From positions 1-64,000 of the forward strand of contig DAOTWD010000028.1 of the NCBI GenBank assembly GCA_034435975.1: 64,000 bases of DNA, read 5' to 3'. The notes under the pieces were generated by a model. The model did not search any database, was not told the origin of the DNA, and was given only the letters and a program-made list of their open reading frames with translations. A program made the position numbers and the translations under genes. Shown here piece by piece: positions 24,662 to 34,095 of this stretch (its first letter is position 1; the number at the start of each line of letters is the position of its first letter). This stretch comes from CAKZQX01 sp034435975. GTDB lineage: Bacteria > Chloroflexota > Chloroflexia > Chloroflexales > Chloroflexaceae.

Positions 24662-27600
24662 ATGGTCAAGAAAGAAGCAGACGAGATTTCTACTGAGACA
24701 GATTCCTTATGGTATAAAGATGCTATTATCTACGAAGTTCATGTGCGTGCCTTCTTTGATAGTGATGGCAACGGCATTGGCGATTTTCGTGGATTGACCG
24801 GGAAGTTGGATTATTTGCAAGATCTAGGTGTTACGGCGATCTGGTTACTACCGTTTTATCCTTCACCGCTGAAAGATGATGGGTATGATATCGCCGACTA
24901 TACCAATGTGCATCCGATCTATGGCACACTGAACGATGTGCGTGTCTTTGTGCGTGAGGCGCATCGGCGTGGGTTACGAGTGATTACCGAGCTGGTATGT
25001 AATCATACGTCGGATCAGCATCCATGGTTTCAGCGTGCGCGTGAGGCACGCCCTGGCAGTTCAGTGCGTAACTTTTATGTCTGGAGTAATACAACCGAGA
25101 AATACAAAGATGCACGGATTATTTTTAAGGATTTTGAACACTCAAACTGGACATGGGATCATGTCGCCGAGGCCTACTATTGGCATCGATTCTATAGTCA
25201 TCAGCCTGATCTGAATTTTGATAATCCTCAGGTGCGTAAGGCTATTTTCAGGGTTATGGATTTCTGGCTACGCATGGGGATCGATGGTCTGCGCCTTGAT
25301 GCTATTCCGTATCTCTATGAACGCGAAGGTACGAATTGTGAGAATCTGCCGGAAACGCATGCTTTTCTGAAGGAATTGCGCCGCTATGTCGATGAGCGCT
25401 ATGAAAATCGCATGTTTCTGGCCGAGGCTAATCAATGGCCAGAGGATGCGGTCGCCTATTTTGGTAATGGTGACGAATGCCACATGTCGTTTCACTTTCC
25501 GCTCATGCCACGCCTGTTTATGTCGGTCTATATGGAAGATCGCTTTCCGATTATCGACATCCTGCGCCAGACACCGGAAATTGACCAACGTTGTCAGTGG
25601 GCCGTGTTTCTGCGTAACCACGATGAGTTGACCCTTGAGATGGTGACCGATGAGGAGCGCGACTATATGTACCGCGTCTATGCCCGCGATCGCCAGGCTC
25701 GTATCAATCTGGGCATTCGCCGCCGCCTGGCACCGCTGCTGGGGAATCACCGCCGTAAGATCGAATTGATGAACGGACTGCTCTTCTCATTACCAGGGAC
25801 ACCAGTGATTTACTATGGCGATGAGATCGGCATGGGCGACAATATCTATCTGGGTGACCGCAACGGCGTGCGCACCCCGATGCAGTGGAGCGCCGATCGT
25901 AACGCCGGGTTCTCGCGTGCCAACCCGCAGCAACTCTACCTGCCGATCAATATCGATCCAGAATATCATTATGAGACGGTCAATGTTGAGGCTCAGCGCA
26001 ACAACCCGCATTCACTGTTGTGGTGGATGAAGCGCCTGATCGCCTTACGCCGACGCTATAAAGCTTTTGGTCGGGGTACTATTGAATTTTTACACCCAGA
26101 AAACCGTAAAGTACTATCCTTTATCCGTCGCTATGAAGATGAAGTTATTCTCGTTGTTGCTAATTTATCACGCTTTGTGCAGTGTGTCGAGTTGAATCTG
26201 GCCGAATTTCTGGGCTTGATGCCAGTTGAGATGTTTGGTCGGGTCGATTTTCCACCGATCGGCGAACTGCCTTATTTTATTACCCTGGGACCACACTCGT
26301 TCTACTGGTTCTCACTGGAACCACAGCGCGTTCCGGGCATCAGTACCGGCGGCACCAGTCACGACTATGCTATTCCGACCCTGACCGTGCATGGTTCCTG
26401 GGACAGAATTGTTCATAGCAATGGGCATCAAACGCTGATGCAACTGCTACCGCAGTACTTGCAGGCGCGACGCTGGTTTCGCAGCAAGGCACGGCACATC
26501 AAAACGGTGCAGATCGTTGATACTATTCCGATTCATCGTGGCGCTTGCGCGGCCTATATCTTGCTGGTCAATGTGGATTATACCGAAGGCGATGCAGAAG
26601 TGTATGTGCTGCCGCTGACCTTTGTGACCGGCGACCGCGCCGAGCAGTTGCTTCAGTATCTCGCACATACCGTGCTGGCACGCCTGCGGGTTGAAGATGC
26701 CGATATTGAAGGCGTGCTGTATGATCCGATTGTCGAGCAGGATTTTTGCACCATCTTGCTGGACGCGATCAAGACCCGTCGCCGCATACGCGCGCCGAAC
26801 GGTGAGATCACCGCATCACCAACACGTATCCTGTCAACCATTTTGAATATGACAGATGCGGAGCCAGGAGCTAATCCGATCAAAGCCGAGCAGAGCAACT
26901 CATCGGTTATATATGGAGATCGGCTGATCTTGAAGATCTTCCGCAAGCTTGAATCCGGCATAAACCCCGATCTGGAAATCGGACGCTTTCTCACCGAGCA
27001 TGGCTTTCCCCATACCCCACCGGTGGCCGGCATGATCGAGTATCAACGCAAGGGTGCCGAACCGGCGACGCTTGCTATTTTACAAGGTTTTGTTACGAAT
27101 GAAGGCGATGCCTGGAAGTATACCCTGGATGTGTCGAGCCACTATTTCGAGCGTGTCCTGACCGAATATGCAGATGTGGAGATACCACCAATTGTGATCT
27201 CGACCCGATCACTGCTGGATATGTCCGAGCAAGATACACCACCGCTGGCCCATGAAACGATCGGAGCCTATTTAGAAGCAGCACGTCTGCTCGGTCAGCG
27301 AACAGCAGAGATGCATTTGATTCTGGCGTCGGATACGCGCAATCCTAACTTTAGCCCCGAGCCGTTTACCAGCCTCTATCAACGCTCGATGTATCAGTCA
27401 ATGCGCAGTCTTAGCACCCGCGTCTTACAGGTACTGCGCAAAGAGTTGCCAGATTTGCCTGAAAGGACACGGGCGACTGCCCAGAAAGTCATAGACAGCG
27501 AGAGTGATATTCTGCACCAGTTTGGCACACTGCTTGACCATAAAATGCTCGTCACTCGTATCCGCTGCCACGGCGATTATCATCTGGGGCAGGTGCTGTA

Positions 27601-28030
27601 TACAGGAAAAGACTTTGCGATTATTGACTTTGAGGGCGAACCAGCACGACCATTGAGTGAACGGCGAATTAAGCGCTCCCCAATACGTGATGTCGCGGGC
27701 ATGCTGCGCTCATTCCACTATGCCTCCTTTGCTGCCCTGTTACAGCAGGCATCGGGAGTGAGTCTACGTGCCGAGGACTCAGCCATCCTGAAACCCTGGG
27801 CCAGTTACTGGTATTTTTATACCAGTGCCGTGTTTCTGCGTGCCTATCGTGGACAAGCAGGCAATGCCTCCTTCATCCCACAATCACGAGACGAATTCGA
27901 GATTCTGCTCAATGCGTTTTTATTAGACAAAGCTATGTACGAATTGGGGTATGAACTGAACAATCGACCAGACTGGGTGCATATTCCGTTGCAAAGCATC
28001 TTGCAGTTACTCGGTTCAGACCAGGACTAA
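24662..28030 (+). CDS. treS: Trehalose synthase-maltokinase fusion (TreS-Mak)
   Basis: 1122 residues. The N-terminal 560 residues are GH13 trehalose synthase, which interconverts trehalose and maltose: WYKDAIIYEVHVRAFFDSDGNGIGDF, LPFYPSPLKDDGYDI, the nucleophile GIDGLRLDAIPYLYER, the acid FLAEANQWPED and RNHDEL. After a beta domain (to about 560) comes a maltokinase (Mak/Pep2) of about 500 residues with QARRWFRSKAR, a kinase-like region, the Brenner motif RCHGDYHLGQVL and the metal-binding IIDFEGEP. The fusion therefore makes maltose from trehalose and phosphorylates it to maltose-1-phosphate for GlgE. This fusion is known in other bacteria. It starts 163 bases after glgE; the ribosome site is weak. 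Confidence 0.93.
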   Translation: MVKKEADEISTETDSLWYKDAIIYEVHVRAFFDSDGNGIGDFRGLTGKLDYLQDLGVTAIWLLPFYPSPLKDDGYDIADYTNVHPIYGTLNDVRVFVREAHRRGLRVITELVCNHTSDQHPWFQRAREARPGSSVRNFYVWSNTTEKYKDARIIFKDFEHSNWTWDHVAEAYYWHRFYSHQPDLNFDNPQVRKAIFRVMDFWLRMGIDGLRLDAIPYLYEREGTNCENLPETHAFLKELRRYVDERYENRMFLAEANQWPEDAVAYFGNGDECHMSFHFPLMPRLFMSVYMEDRFPIIDILRQTPEIDQRCQWAVFLRNHDELTLEMVTDEERDYMYRVYARDRQARINLGIRRRLAPLLGNHRRKIELMNGLLFSLPGTPVIYYGDEIGMGDNIYLGDRNGVRTPMQWSADRNAGFSRANPQQLYLPINIDPEYHYETVNVEAQRNNPHSLLWWMKRLIALRRRYKAFGRGTIEFLHPENRKVLSFIRRYEDEVILVVANLSRFVQCVELNLAEFLGLMPVEMFGRVDFPPIGELPYFITLGPHSFYWFSLEPQRVPGISTGGTSHDYAIPTLTVHGSWDRIVHSNGHQTLMQLLPQYLQARRWFRSKARHIKTVQIVDTIPIHRGACAAYILLVNVDYTEGDAEVYVLPLTFVTGDRAEQLLQYLAHTVLARLRVEDADIEGVLYDPIVEQDFCTILLDAIKTRRRIRAPNGEITASPTRILSTILNMTDAEPGANPIKAEQSNSSVIYGDRLILKIFRKLESGINPDLEIGRFLTEHGFPHTPPVAGMIEYQRKGAEPATLAILQGFVTNEGDAWKYTLDVSSHYFERVLTEYADVEIPPIVISTRSLLDMSEQDTPPLAHETIGAYLEAARLLGQRTAEMHLILASDTRNPNFSPEPFTSLYQRSMYQSMRSLSTRVLQVLRKELPDLPERTRATAQKVIDSESDILHQFGTLLDHKMLVTRIRCHGDYHLGQVLYTGKDFAIIDFEGEPARPLSERRIKRSPIRDVAGMLRSFHYASFAALLQQASGVSLRAEDSAILKPWASYWYFYTSAVFLRAYRGQAGNASFIPQSRDEFEILLNAFLLDKAMYELGYELNNRPDWVHIPLQSILQLLGSDQD

Positions 28031-28250
28031 GTACTATGTGGGAGGGTTGCTCGTCAGGGGTTAGCCCGACATCCCCTATCACAATGGGACTGGGACAACA
28101 AACCTGTACCTGCGAGTGGGGCCAGACCGGGTACTGGCCCCTACAAAAAATCGGACACCGACCTGATGCCCCTGATGCGAAAGCATCACATCAAGGGCAC
28201 CAGTATGCACCAGAAATATAGAACAGAACAAGATACGCACGGGGTACATA

Positions 28251-30182
28251 ATGACACCGGTAATATATGGGACAGGAATAGATGATCTAACATTGTTGAC
28301 CGATGCCGATATTTATGTTTTTAATGAAGGCAACCATTTTCGCCTCTATGACAAATTGGGCGCGCATCCGCTCACATTTGATAGCGTGGTGGGAACCTAT
28401 TTTGCAGTCTGGGCACCCAATGCACAACAGGTAACGGTGATCGGTGACTTTAACGACTGGGATAAGACGCGCCATCCATTGCAACGACGGGCGCAGTCAG
28501 GTATCTGGGAAGGGTTTCTGCCCAATGTCCAGGTCGGGATGTTGTACAAGTATCATATTATCTCACAGTACAATGATTATTGTGTCGACAAAACAGATCC
28601 GTTTGCAACCTTTGAAGAACGACCACCGCAAACCGCTTCGATTGTATGGGATATTGATACCTATACCTGGAACGATCAGGAGTGGATGGAACAGCGTGGA
28701 CGCCACAATACCTTGCAGTCACCTATCGCCATTTATGAATTACACCCTGGTTCATGGATGCGCCCTGCTGATAAACCCGATCGCTTTTTGACGTATCGTG
28801 AACTGGCACCACTACTCACCGCATATGTGCAGCGCATGGGCTTTACCCACGTCGAGTTCTTGCCAATTATGGAACACCCGTTCTATGGCTCCTGGGGCTA
28901 TCAAGTAACCAGTTTCTTTGCACCCACCAGTCGCTATGGTACTCCTCAGGACTTTATGTTTCTGATCGATTACCTGCATCAACAGCACATCGGAGTGATC
29001 CTCGACTGGGTACCGTCACACTTTCCTACCGATGAGCATGGCCTGGGATATTTCGACGGTACATTTCTCTATGAGCATGCCGATCCGCGCCAGGGCTTTC
29101 ATCCGGACTGGAAAAGCCTGATTTTTAATTATGGACGCAATGAAGTGCGTTGTTTCCTGATCAGCAGTGCCCTGTTCTGGCTCGATAAATATCATGTCGA
29201 CGGGTTGCGGGTTGATGGGGTAGCCTCAATGCTCTATCTGGACTACTCGCGGCAGCCCGGCGAGTGGATCCCGAACCGGTATGGGGGCAACGAAAATCTG
29301 GATGCGGTGGATTTTTTGCGGGCGTTTAATCAGGAAGTATATAAGAACTATCCTGATGTGCAGACCATTGCCGAGGAGTCGACCTCCTGGCCCATGGTTT
29401 CCCGACCGACCTATCTAGGTGGCCTGGGCTTTGGGATGAAGTGGGATATGGGCTGGATGCACGACACGCTGAGCTATATGGCCCACGACCCGATTTATCG
29501 GCGCTATCATCACCACGAGATTACCTTTCGTCTACTGTATGCTTTTACTGAAAACTTTACCCTACCGCTTTCCCATGATGAAGTCGTGCATGGCAAAGGT
29601 TCGCTGATCAACAAAATGCCGGGCGATGAGTGGCAAAAATTCGCCAATCTACGTTTCCTCTTTGGCTTGATGTATGGACAACCGGGGAAAAAGCTGATCT
29701 TTATGGGTGGTGAGTTTGGACAGTGGCGCGAGTGGAACCACGATACTGGCCTTGATTGGCACCTCACCGATACCCCACTCCACGCCGGGGTGCAGCAGTG
29801 GGTTGCCGATCTCAACCAGGTGTATCGACGCGCATTGGCCTTGCATGAAGGTGATTGTCATCCAACAGGCTTTGAGTGGATCGACGCCAATGATACCGAA
29901 CACAGCACCTTCAGCTTTGTGCGCAAAGGCCTGACAACTCCTGATATGTTCTTAATCATCTACAATGGCACACCTGTGCCCCGCTATCACTATCGGGTTG
30001 GTGTGCCCCGTGGCGGCTATTGGCAAGAAGTTCTTAACAGTGATGCCACGACTTATGGCGGCAGTGGTCTGGGCAATATGGGCGGAGTGACCGCCGTTGC
30101 GGAGGCCTGTCATGGGCGTATGCACTCCCTGGAACTGACCTTACCGCCCCTGAGTGTCCTCTTCTTGCATTCGCTGGCTTAA
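28251..30182 (+). CDS. glgB: 1,4-alpha-glucan branching enzyme
   Basis: 643 residues. It introduces alpha-1,6 branches into the glucan made by GlgE. It has an N-terminal CBM48 domain (FAVWAPNAQQVTVIGDFNDW) and a GH13 catalytic barrel: YELHPGSWMR, VEFLPIMEHPFYGSWGYQ, LDWVPSHFPTDEHGL, the nucleophile in VDGLRVDGVASMLYLDYSR, the acid in IAEESTSWP, and PLSHDEVVHGKGS. These are the standard GlgB residues. The extra N-terminal CBM-like domain of the longest GlgB proteins is absent, as in many bacteria. The 220 bases between the treS-mak fusion and glgB contain nested hairpins around gatgcgaaagcatc near 28175, which could modulate read-through. Confidence 0.96.
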   Translation: MTPVIYGTGIDDLTLLTDADIYVFNEGNHFRLYDKLGAHPLTFDSVVGTYFAVWAPNAQQVTVIGDFNDWDKTRHPLQRRAQSGIWEGFLPNVQVGMLYKYHIISQYNDYCVDKTDPFATFEERPPQTASIVWDIDTYTWNDQEWMEQRGRHNTLQSPIAIYELHPGSWMRPADKPDRFLTYRELAPLLTAYVQRMGFTHVEFLPIMEHPFYGSWGYQVTSFFAPTSRYGTPQDFMFLIDYLHQQHIGVILDWVPSHFPTDEHGLGYFDGTFLYEHADPRQGFHPDWKSLIFNYGRNEVRCFLISSALFWLDKYHVDGLRVDGVASMLYLDYSRQPGEWIPNRYGGNENLDAVDFLRAFNQEVYKNYPDVQTIAEESTSWPMVSRPTYLGGLGFGMKWDMGWMHDTLSYMAHDPIYRRYHHHEITFRLLYAFTENFTLPLSHDEVVHGKGSLINKMPGDEWQKFANLRFLFGLMYGQPGKKLIFMGGEFGQWREWNHDTGLDWHLTDTPLHAGVQQWVADLNQVYRRALALHEGDCHPTGFEWIDANDTEHSTFSFVRKGLTTPDMFLIIYNGTPVPRYHYRVGVPRGGYWQEVLNSDATTYGGSGLGNMGGVTAVAEACHGRMHSLELTLPPLSVLFLHSLA

Positions 30183-30733
30183 ACATCGTTCACAGTCTCG
30201 ATGGACGCTTGTCCATACCTGTGTGTTTGGGATCTGGACTATGCTTATGGTATATATTGCTGACCGAACACTTGTCGGCGCTGAAATTCTGTGCTACCAT
30301 TCACGCCAATAAAATAAGCGGCAGCGTTTCTTCCACACTGTTGCAGGCGAAAAATGGCGTTGTGTGCAAGCGACCGCGTACGTCCTGTTTATGAAAAATG
30401 TCTGTTCCGTAACTTTTCACATCTGAGGGCACAGGCGAGTACTGGAAGGGACGATCCGCCCCGTTCAGACACAGACAGGGATGTCCACGCCACACTCTGT
30501 GTGAACCGTTGCCTTTTCCTGGACAACCGAATCCAGTCACCACAATCCCAATCAGCCAGGGCATCTGTGTCTCTATCTCTGCCTGCAATGTTGGCAATGT
30601 ACATACATCTGGCTGCGACTCGGCATAACGAGACAATACAATACAACGATTTGCTAGAGCTACGATACCGTTCTACTCCAGGGAAAGGGGCAACAGCTTC
30701 CCGTATAATCTCTGCCGAAGGAGGCAATCAGCA
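30183..30733. other. Intergenic region, no supported gene
   Basis: Frames of 111-136 residues cross this interval on both strands, but their composition is not protein-like and they lack ribosome sites; the longest runs into the next gene. The promoter of the response regulator gene must lie here. Confidence 0.4.
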
Positions 30734-31180
30734 ATGTCTTTTGGAGATACCAATCAGATTTTGAAAATCTTGCTCGTCGAAGATAATCCCGGTGATGTAC
30801 GATTAACCATGGAAGCACTGAAAGATGCCGAAGTACCCAATAAGTTGAGTGTGGTACGCGATGGGGTTGAGGCTATGGAGTTTCTGCGTCGGCAGGGGCA
30901 GTATGCGACCGCCTCTCGCCCGGATCTCATCCTTCTCGATCTCAACCTGCCGCGCAAAGATGGACGGCAGGTGCTCAAAGAGATTAAAGCTGATGATACC
31001 CTGAAACGTATTCCGGTGGTCGTCTTAACTACCTCGCGAGCAGAAGAGGATATCCTCAAAGCCTATGATTTGAATGCAAATTGTTATATTACGAAACCTG
31101 TTGATCTGGATCAGTTTACGCAGGTTATGCAAGCTATAGAGGTATTCTGGCTGACGGTAGTGAAATTACCGAAATCGTAG
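30734..31180 (+). CDS. Single-domain response regulator, Rcp1-like
   Basis: 148 residues, one receiver domain. Seen: the acidic pair in LLVEDNPGD, the phosphoacceptor D69 in LILLDLNLPRKDGRQVLKEIK, LTTSRAEEDI and K121 in YITKPVDLDQF. The NPGDVRL start and the C-terminal VMQAIEVFWLTVVKLP helix are typical of Rcp1, the partner of phytochrome-like kinases in cyanobacteria and Chloroflexota. No output domain is present, so it passes phosphate to another protein. It sits among glucan genes but its cognate kinase could be any of the HDLQEPLR-type kinases, three of which lie 3-11 kb downstream. Confidence 0.93.
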   Translation: MSFGDTNQILKILLVEDNPGDVRLTMEALKDAEVPNKLSVVRDGVEAMEFLRRQGQYATASRPDLILLDLNLPRKDGRQVLKEIKADDTLKRIPVVVLTTSRAEEDILKAYDLNANCYITKPVDLDQFTQVMQAIEVFWLTVVKLPKS

Positions 31181-31333
31181 ATCTGGCAGGTGAGCAACCA
31201 GTAGGGGCACTGGTGCCCCGGCTCATGTGTGGGCGATTCGTTGGTACCAGGGACATCTTTACCTATTCGCAGCATACGAGGCGGTATGGTAATATAACGA
31301 GATTACGCCAACAGCAGGAGTACAAGAAAGAAT

Positions 31334-33760
31334 ATGGAGCGCTATATTTGTATTCATGGACATTTCTATCAACCGCCGCGCGAGAATCCCTGGCTGGAGG
31401 AGATTGAGGTACAGGATTCGGCCTATCCCTTTCACGATTGGAATGAGCGGATTACAGCCGAGTGTTATGCAACCAATGGCGTTTCCCGTATTCTGGATGG
31501 GCAGAACCGCATTATCCAGATTGTCAACAACTATGCACGCATTAGTTTTAATTTTGGCCCAACCTTACTCTCATGGATGGAACAGAAAGCTCCGTCGGCA
31601 TATCGCGCTATCTTGGCGGCTGACCGCGAGAGCCAGAAATATTTTTCCGGGCATGGTTCGGCGCTGGCACAGGTGTATAATCACATAATTATGCCCCTGG
31701 CAAACAGACATGATAAATATACGCAGATATTCTGGGGTATCCGCGATTTTGAAAAACGCTTTGGGCGTAAGCCAGAGGGGATGTGGCTGGCCGAAACAGC
31801 AGTCGATCTGGAAACGCTGGACATTATGGCCGAGCTTGGTATCCAGTTCACGATCCTCTCACCCTATCAGGCCCGGCGTGTTCGGACTCAGGGCAGTAAA
31901 CAGTGGCAGGATGTGGTGGGTGGTCATATTGACCCGACTATGGCCTACCTGCAACACCTGCCATCTGGGCGCACGATCACTCTGTTCTTCTACGATGGCC
32001 CAATCTCACAGGGTGTGGCCTTTGAACGTCTGCTCTCTAGCGGTGAACGCTTCGCTCATCGCCTCATCGGAGCTTTTTCAGATGATCGGCACTGGCCGCA
32101 ACTGGTGCATATTGCCACTGATGGCGAGACCTATGGGCATCACCACCGCTTTGGCGAGATGGCGCTGGCCTATGCGCTGCACTATATTGAAAGCAATAAT
32201 CTGGCACGTATTACGATCTATGGTGAATATCTGGAGCGGCATCCACCCACCTATGAGGTGGAGATCCTGGAAAATACGTCCTGGAGTTGTTTTCACGGTA
32301 TTGAACGCTGGCGGAGCAACTGTGGATGTAACTCCGGCAATAATCCCGGTTGGAACCAGGAATGGCGTGCGCCATTACGGAACGCGCTTGACTGGCTCCG
32401 TGACGCAATCACTCCCGCCTATGATGAGATCGGGCGTCAGTTGCTGCGTGATCCCTGGGCCGCACGCAACGACTATATCGCGGTTATTCTGGATCGCTCA
32501 TCGGAGAATATTGCGCGTTTTCTCGAACACCATGCCATCCGCAAGCTGCATGATGCAGAAAAGGTGACTGTGCTAAAGTTGATGGAACTTCAGCGCCACG
32601 CGATGCTCATGTATACCAGTTGCGGCTGGTTTTTCGATGAGTTGTCTGGAATTGAAACCGTCCAGATTATTCAATATGCCGGCCGGGTAATCCAGCTGGC
32701 AGAGGAACTTTTTGAACAGGCGATAGAGGCACCCTTCCTTGATCGGCTTGAACAGGCCCGTAGCAATATTCCAGAATATCGGGATGGACGCTGTATTTAT
32801 GAGCGCTTTATCCGTCCTTCGATTACCGATCTCTATAAGGTGACAGCCCATTTTGCGGTCAGTTCGTTGTTTGATACGTATAACGAGCAGATCAGTATCT
32901 ACAGCTATACGATTGATCATCAAGATATTCGCATCATTGAGGCCGGACGACCCCGTATTGCGCTGGGTAAGGTGCAGGTGACCTCGCAAGTCACCCGTGA
33001 ATCAGCACTGCTCACGTTTGGGGTACTGCATTTTGGTGATCATAACCTGACGGGTGGTGTACGTGACTTTCAAGGTGAGGAGCCGTATCAACGCATGGTT
33101 GAGGAAGTGACCCATGCCTTTGAGCGGGTTGACCTGCCCGAGGTTATTCGCCTGCTGGACAAGCATTTCCTGGATTTGACCTACTCGCTGAAGTCTCTCT
33201 TTCGCGACGAACAGCGGAAGGTCTTGAATGTTATTCTGACCTCAACCCTGGATCAGGCTGAGACCGTGTATCGCCAACTCTACGAGCAGAATGTACCACT
33301 GATGCGTTTTTTGTCCGACCTGGGTACTCCACCGCTCAAGGCCTTTCGCACCGCAGCCGAGTTTGCGATTAACAGCCATCTGCGGCGATCCCTGGCAGAG
33401 GAAGAGCTCGACCTGGATCGCATCCAGATCTTGCTGGAAGAGGCACGGGTGGTACAAATCGCCCTGGACGCAGAAACGCTGGGCTACACCTTACAACACA
33501 ACATTGAGCAGAAAATGGAGCTGTTCTTTGCCCACCCGACTGATATAACGCTCTTGCAACGCCTGGAAGCCATCGTGAACCTGGCACGTTCACTGCCATT
33601 TGAAGTTAATCTCTGGCAGACACAGAATGTCTATTACGGTATGCTGCAAACATTCTACCCGAATTTTCTGAAAAAAGCGGAGCGCGGCAACGAAACCGCC
33701 CAACTGTGGATTGACCACTTTCGCAACCTGGGAGACAAATTACTCGTACATGTGGTATAA
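31334..33760 (+). CDS. GH57-family glucan-active enzyme with DUF3536-type C-terminus
   Basis: 808 residues. The N-terminal 320 residues show the GH57 pattern: ICIHGHFYQPPRENPWLE, ECYATNGVSRIL, FNFGPTLLSWMEQ, the nucleophile region PEGMWLAETAVDLETLDIMAELG and the acid region VHIATDGETYGHHHRFGEMAL. The rest is a large helical region of the kind annotated DUF3536. Family members act on alpha-glucans (amylase, glucanotransferase or branching activity); the exact reaction cannot be told. With glgE, treS-mak and glgB upstream, trimming or remodelling of stored glucan is likely. The ribosome site (CAGGAG) is 13 bases from the ATG, and other starts upstream are worse. Confidence 0.85.
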   Translation: MERYICIHGHFYQPPRENPWLEEIEVQDSAYPFHDWNERITAECYATNGVSRILDGQNRIIQIVNNYARISFNFGPTLLSWMEQKAPSAYRAILAADRESQKYFSGHGSALAQVYNHIIMPLANRHDKYTQIFWGIRDFEKRFGRKPEGMWLAETAVDLETLDIMAELGIQFTILSPYQARRVRTQGSKQWQDVVGGHIDPTMAYLQHLPSGRTITLFFYDGPISQGVAFERLLSSGERFAHRLIGAFSDDRHWPQLVHIATDGETYGHHHRFGEMALAYALHYIESNNLARITIYGEYLERHPPTYEVEILENTSWSCFHGIERWRSNCGCNSGNNPGWNQEWRAPLRNALDWLRDAITPAYDEIGRQLLRDPWAARNDYIAVILDRSSENIARFLEHHAIRKLHDAEKVTVLKLMELQRHAMLMYTSCGWFFDELSGIETVQIIQYAGRVIQLAEELFEQAIEAPFLDRLEQARSNIPEYRDGRCIYERFIRPSITDLYKVTAHFAVSSLFDTYNEQISIYSYTIDHQDIRIIEAGRPRIALGKVQVTSQVTRESALLTFGVLHFGDHNLTGGVRDFQGEEPYQRMVEEVTHAFERVDLPEVIRLLDKHFLDLTYSLKSLFRDEQRKVLNVILTSTLDQAETVYRQLYEQNVPLMRFLSDLGTPPLKAFRTAAEFAINSHLRRSLAEEELDLDRIQILLEEARVVQIALDAETLGYTLQHNIEQKMELFFAHPTDITLLQRLEAIVNLARSLPFEVNLWQTQNVYYGMLQTFYPNFLKKAERGNETAQLWIDHFRNLGDKLLVHVV

Positions 33761-34095
33761 ATCATTAGTATGACGAATCTGCACGGTCACTCTGCCAACG
33801 CCTGTGTCGTCTGTGCCAGTATGGTAGAGCGTATTTTGTGTTCTCACATGTTCGCCTGCGACACAAATGCAGGCCCAGCACCGCGAGACATCCCGCGCTA
33901 TTGCAGGCAATATCTGTTTGGGCATGTTCACCGCATTCTAGCGCTGCCCTGCGTGTATCAAAGGGCTGAACGCCATGATCTGTCTCGTACTTGATGTGAT
34001 GGTGGTACCTGTGGCACCGTAGAGTAGAAATGAAACCCTGTGGACATTCACAACCCGGCGATGCTTTACACTCGGGAAGCGAGTCACGCTAGAGT
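33761..34095. repeat. Intergenic region with a duplicated gene-start segment
   Basis: The segment gtagaaatgaaaccctgtgg (from 34024), continuing to acattcacaaccc, resembles gtatggatgaaaacctgata (from 34093), continuing to acatttacaaccc, at the start of the kinase gene. It appears to be an old local duplication of the translation start. A frame of 74 residues at 33770-33994 is not supported. Confidence 0.45.

Noticed and set aside
30354..30764. 136-residue plus-strand frame
   Set aside because: No ribosome site, no protein-like pattern, and it runs into the response regulator gene.
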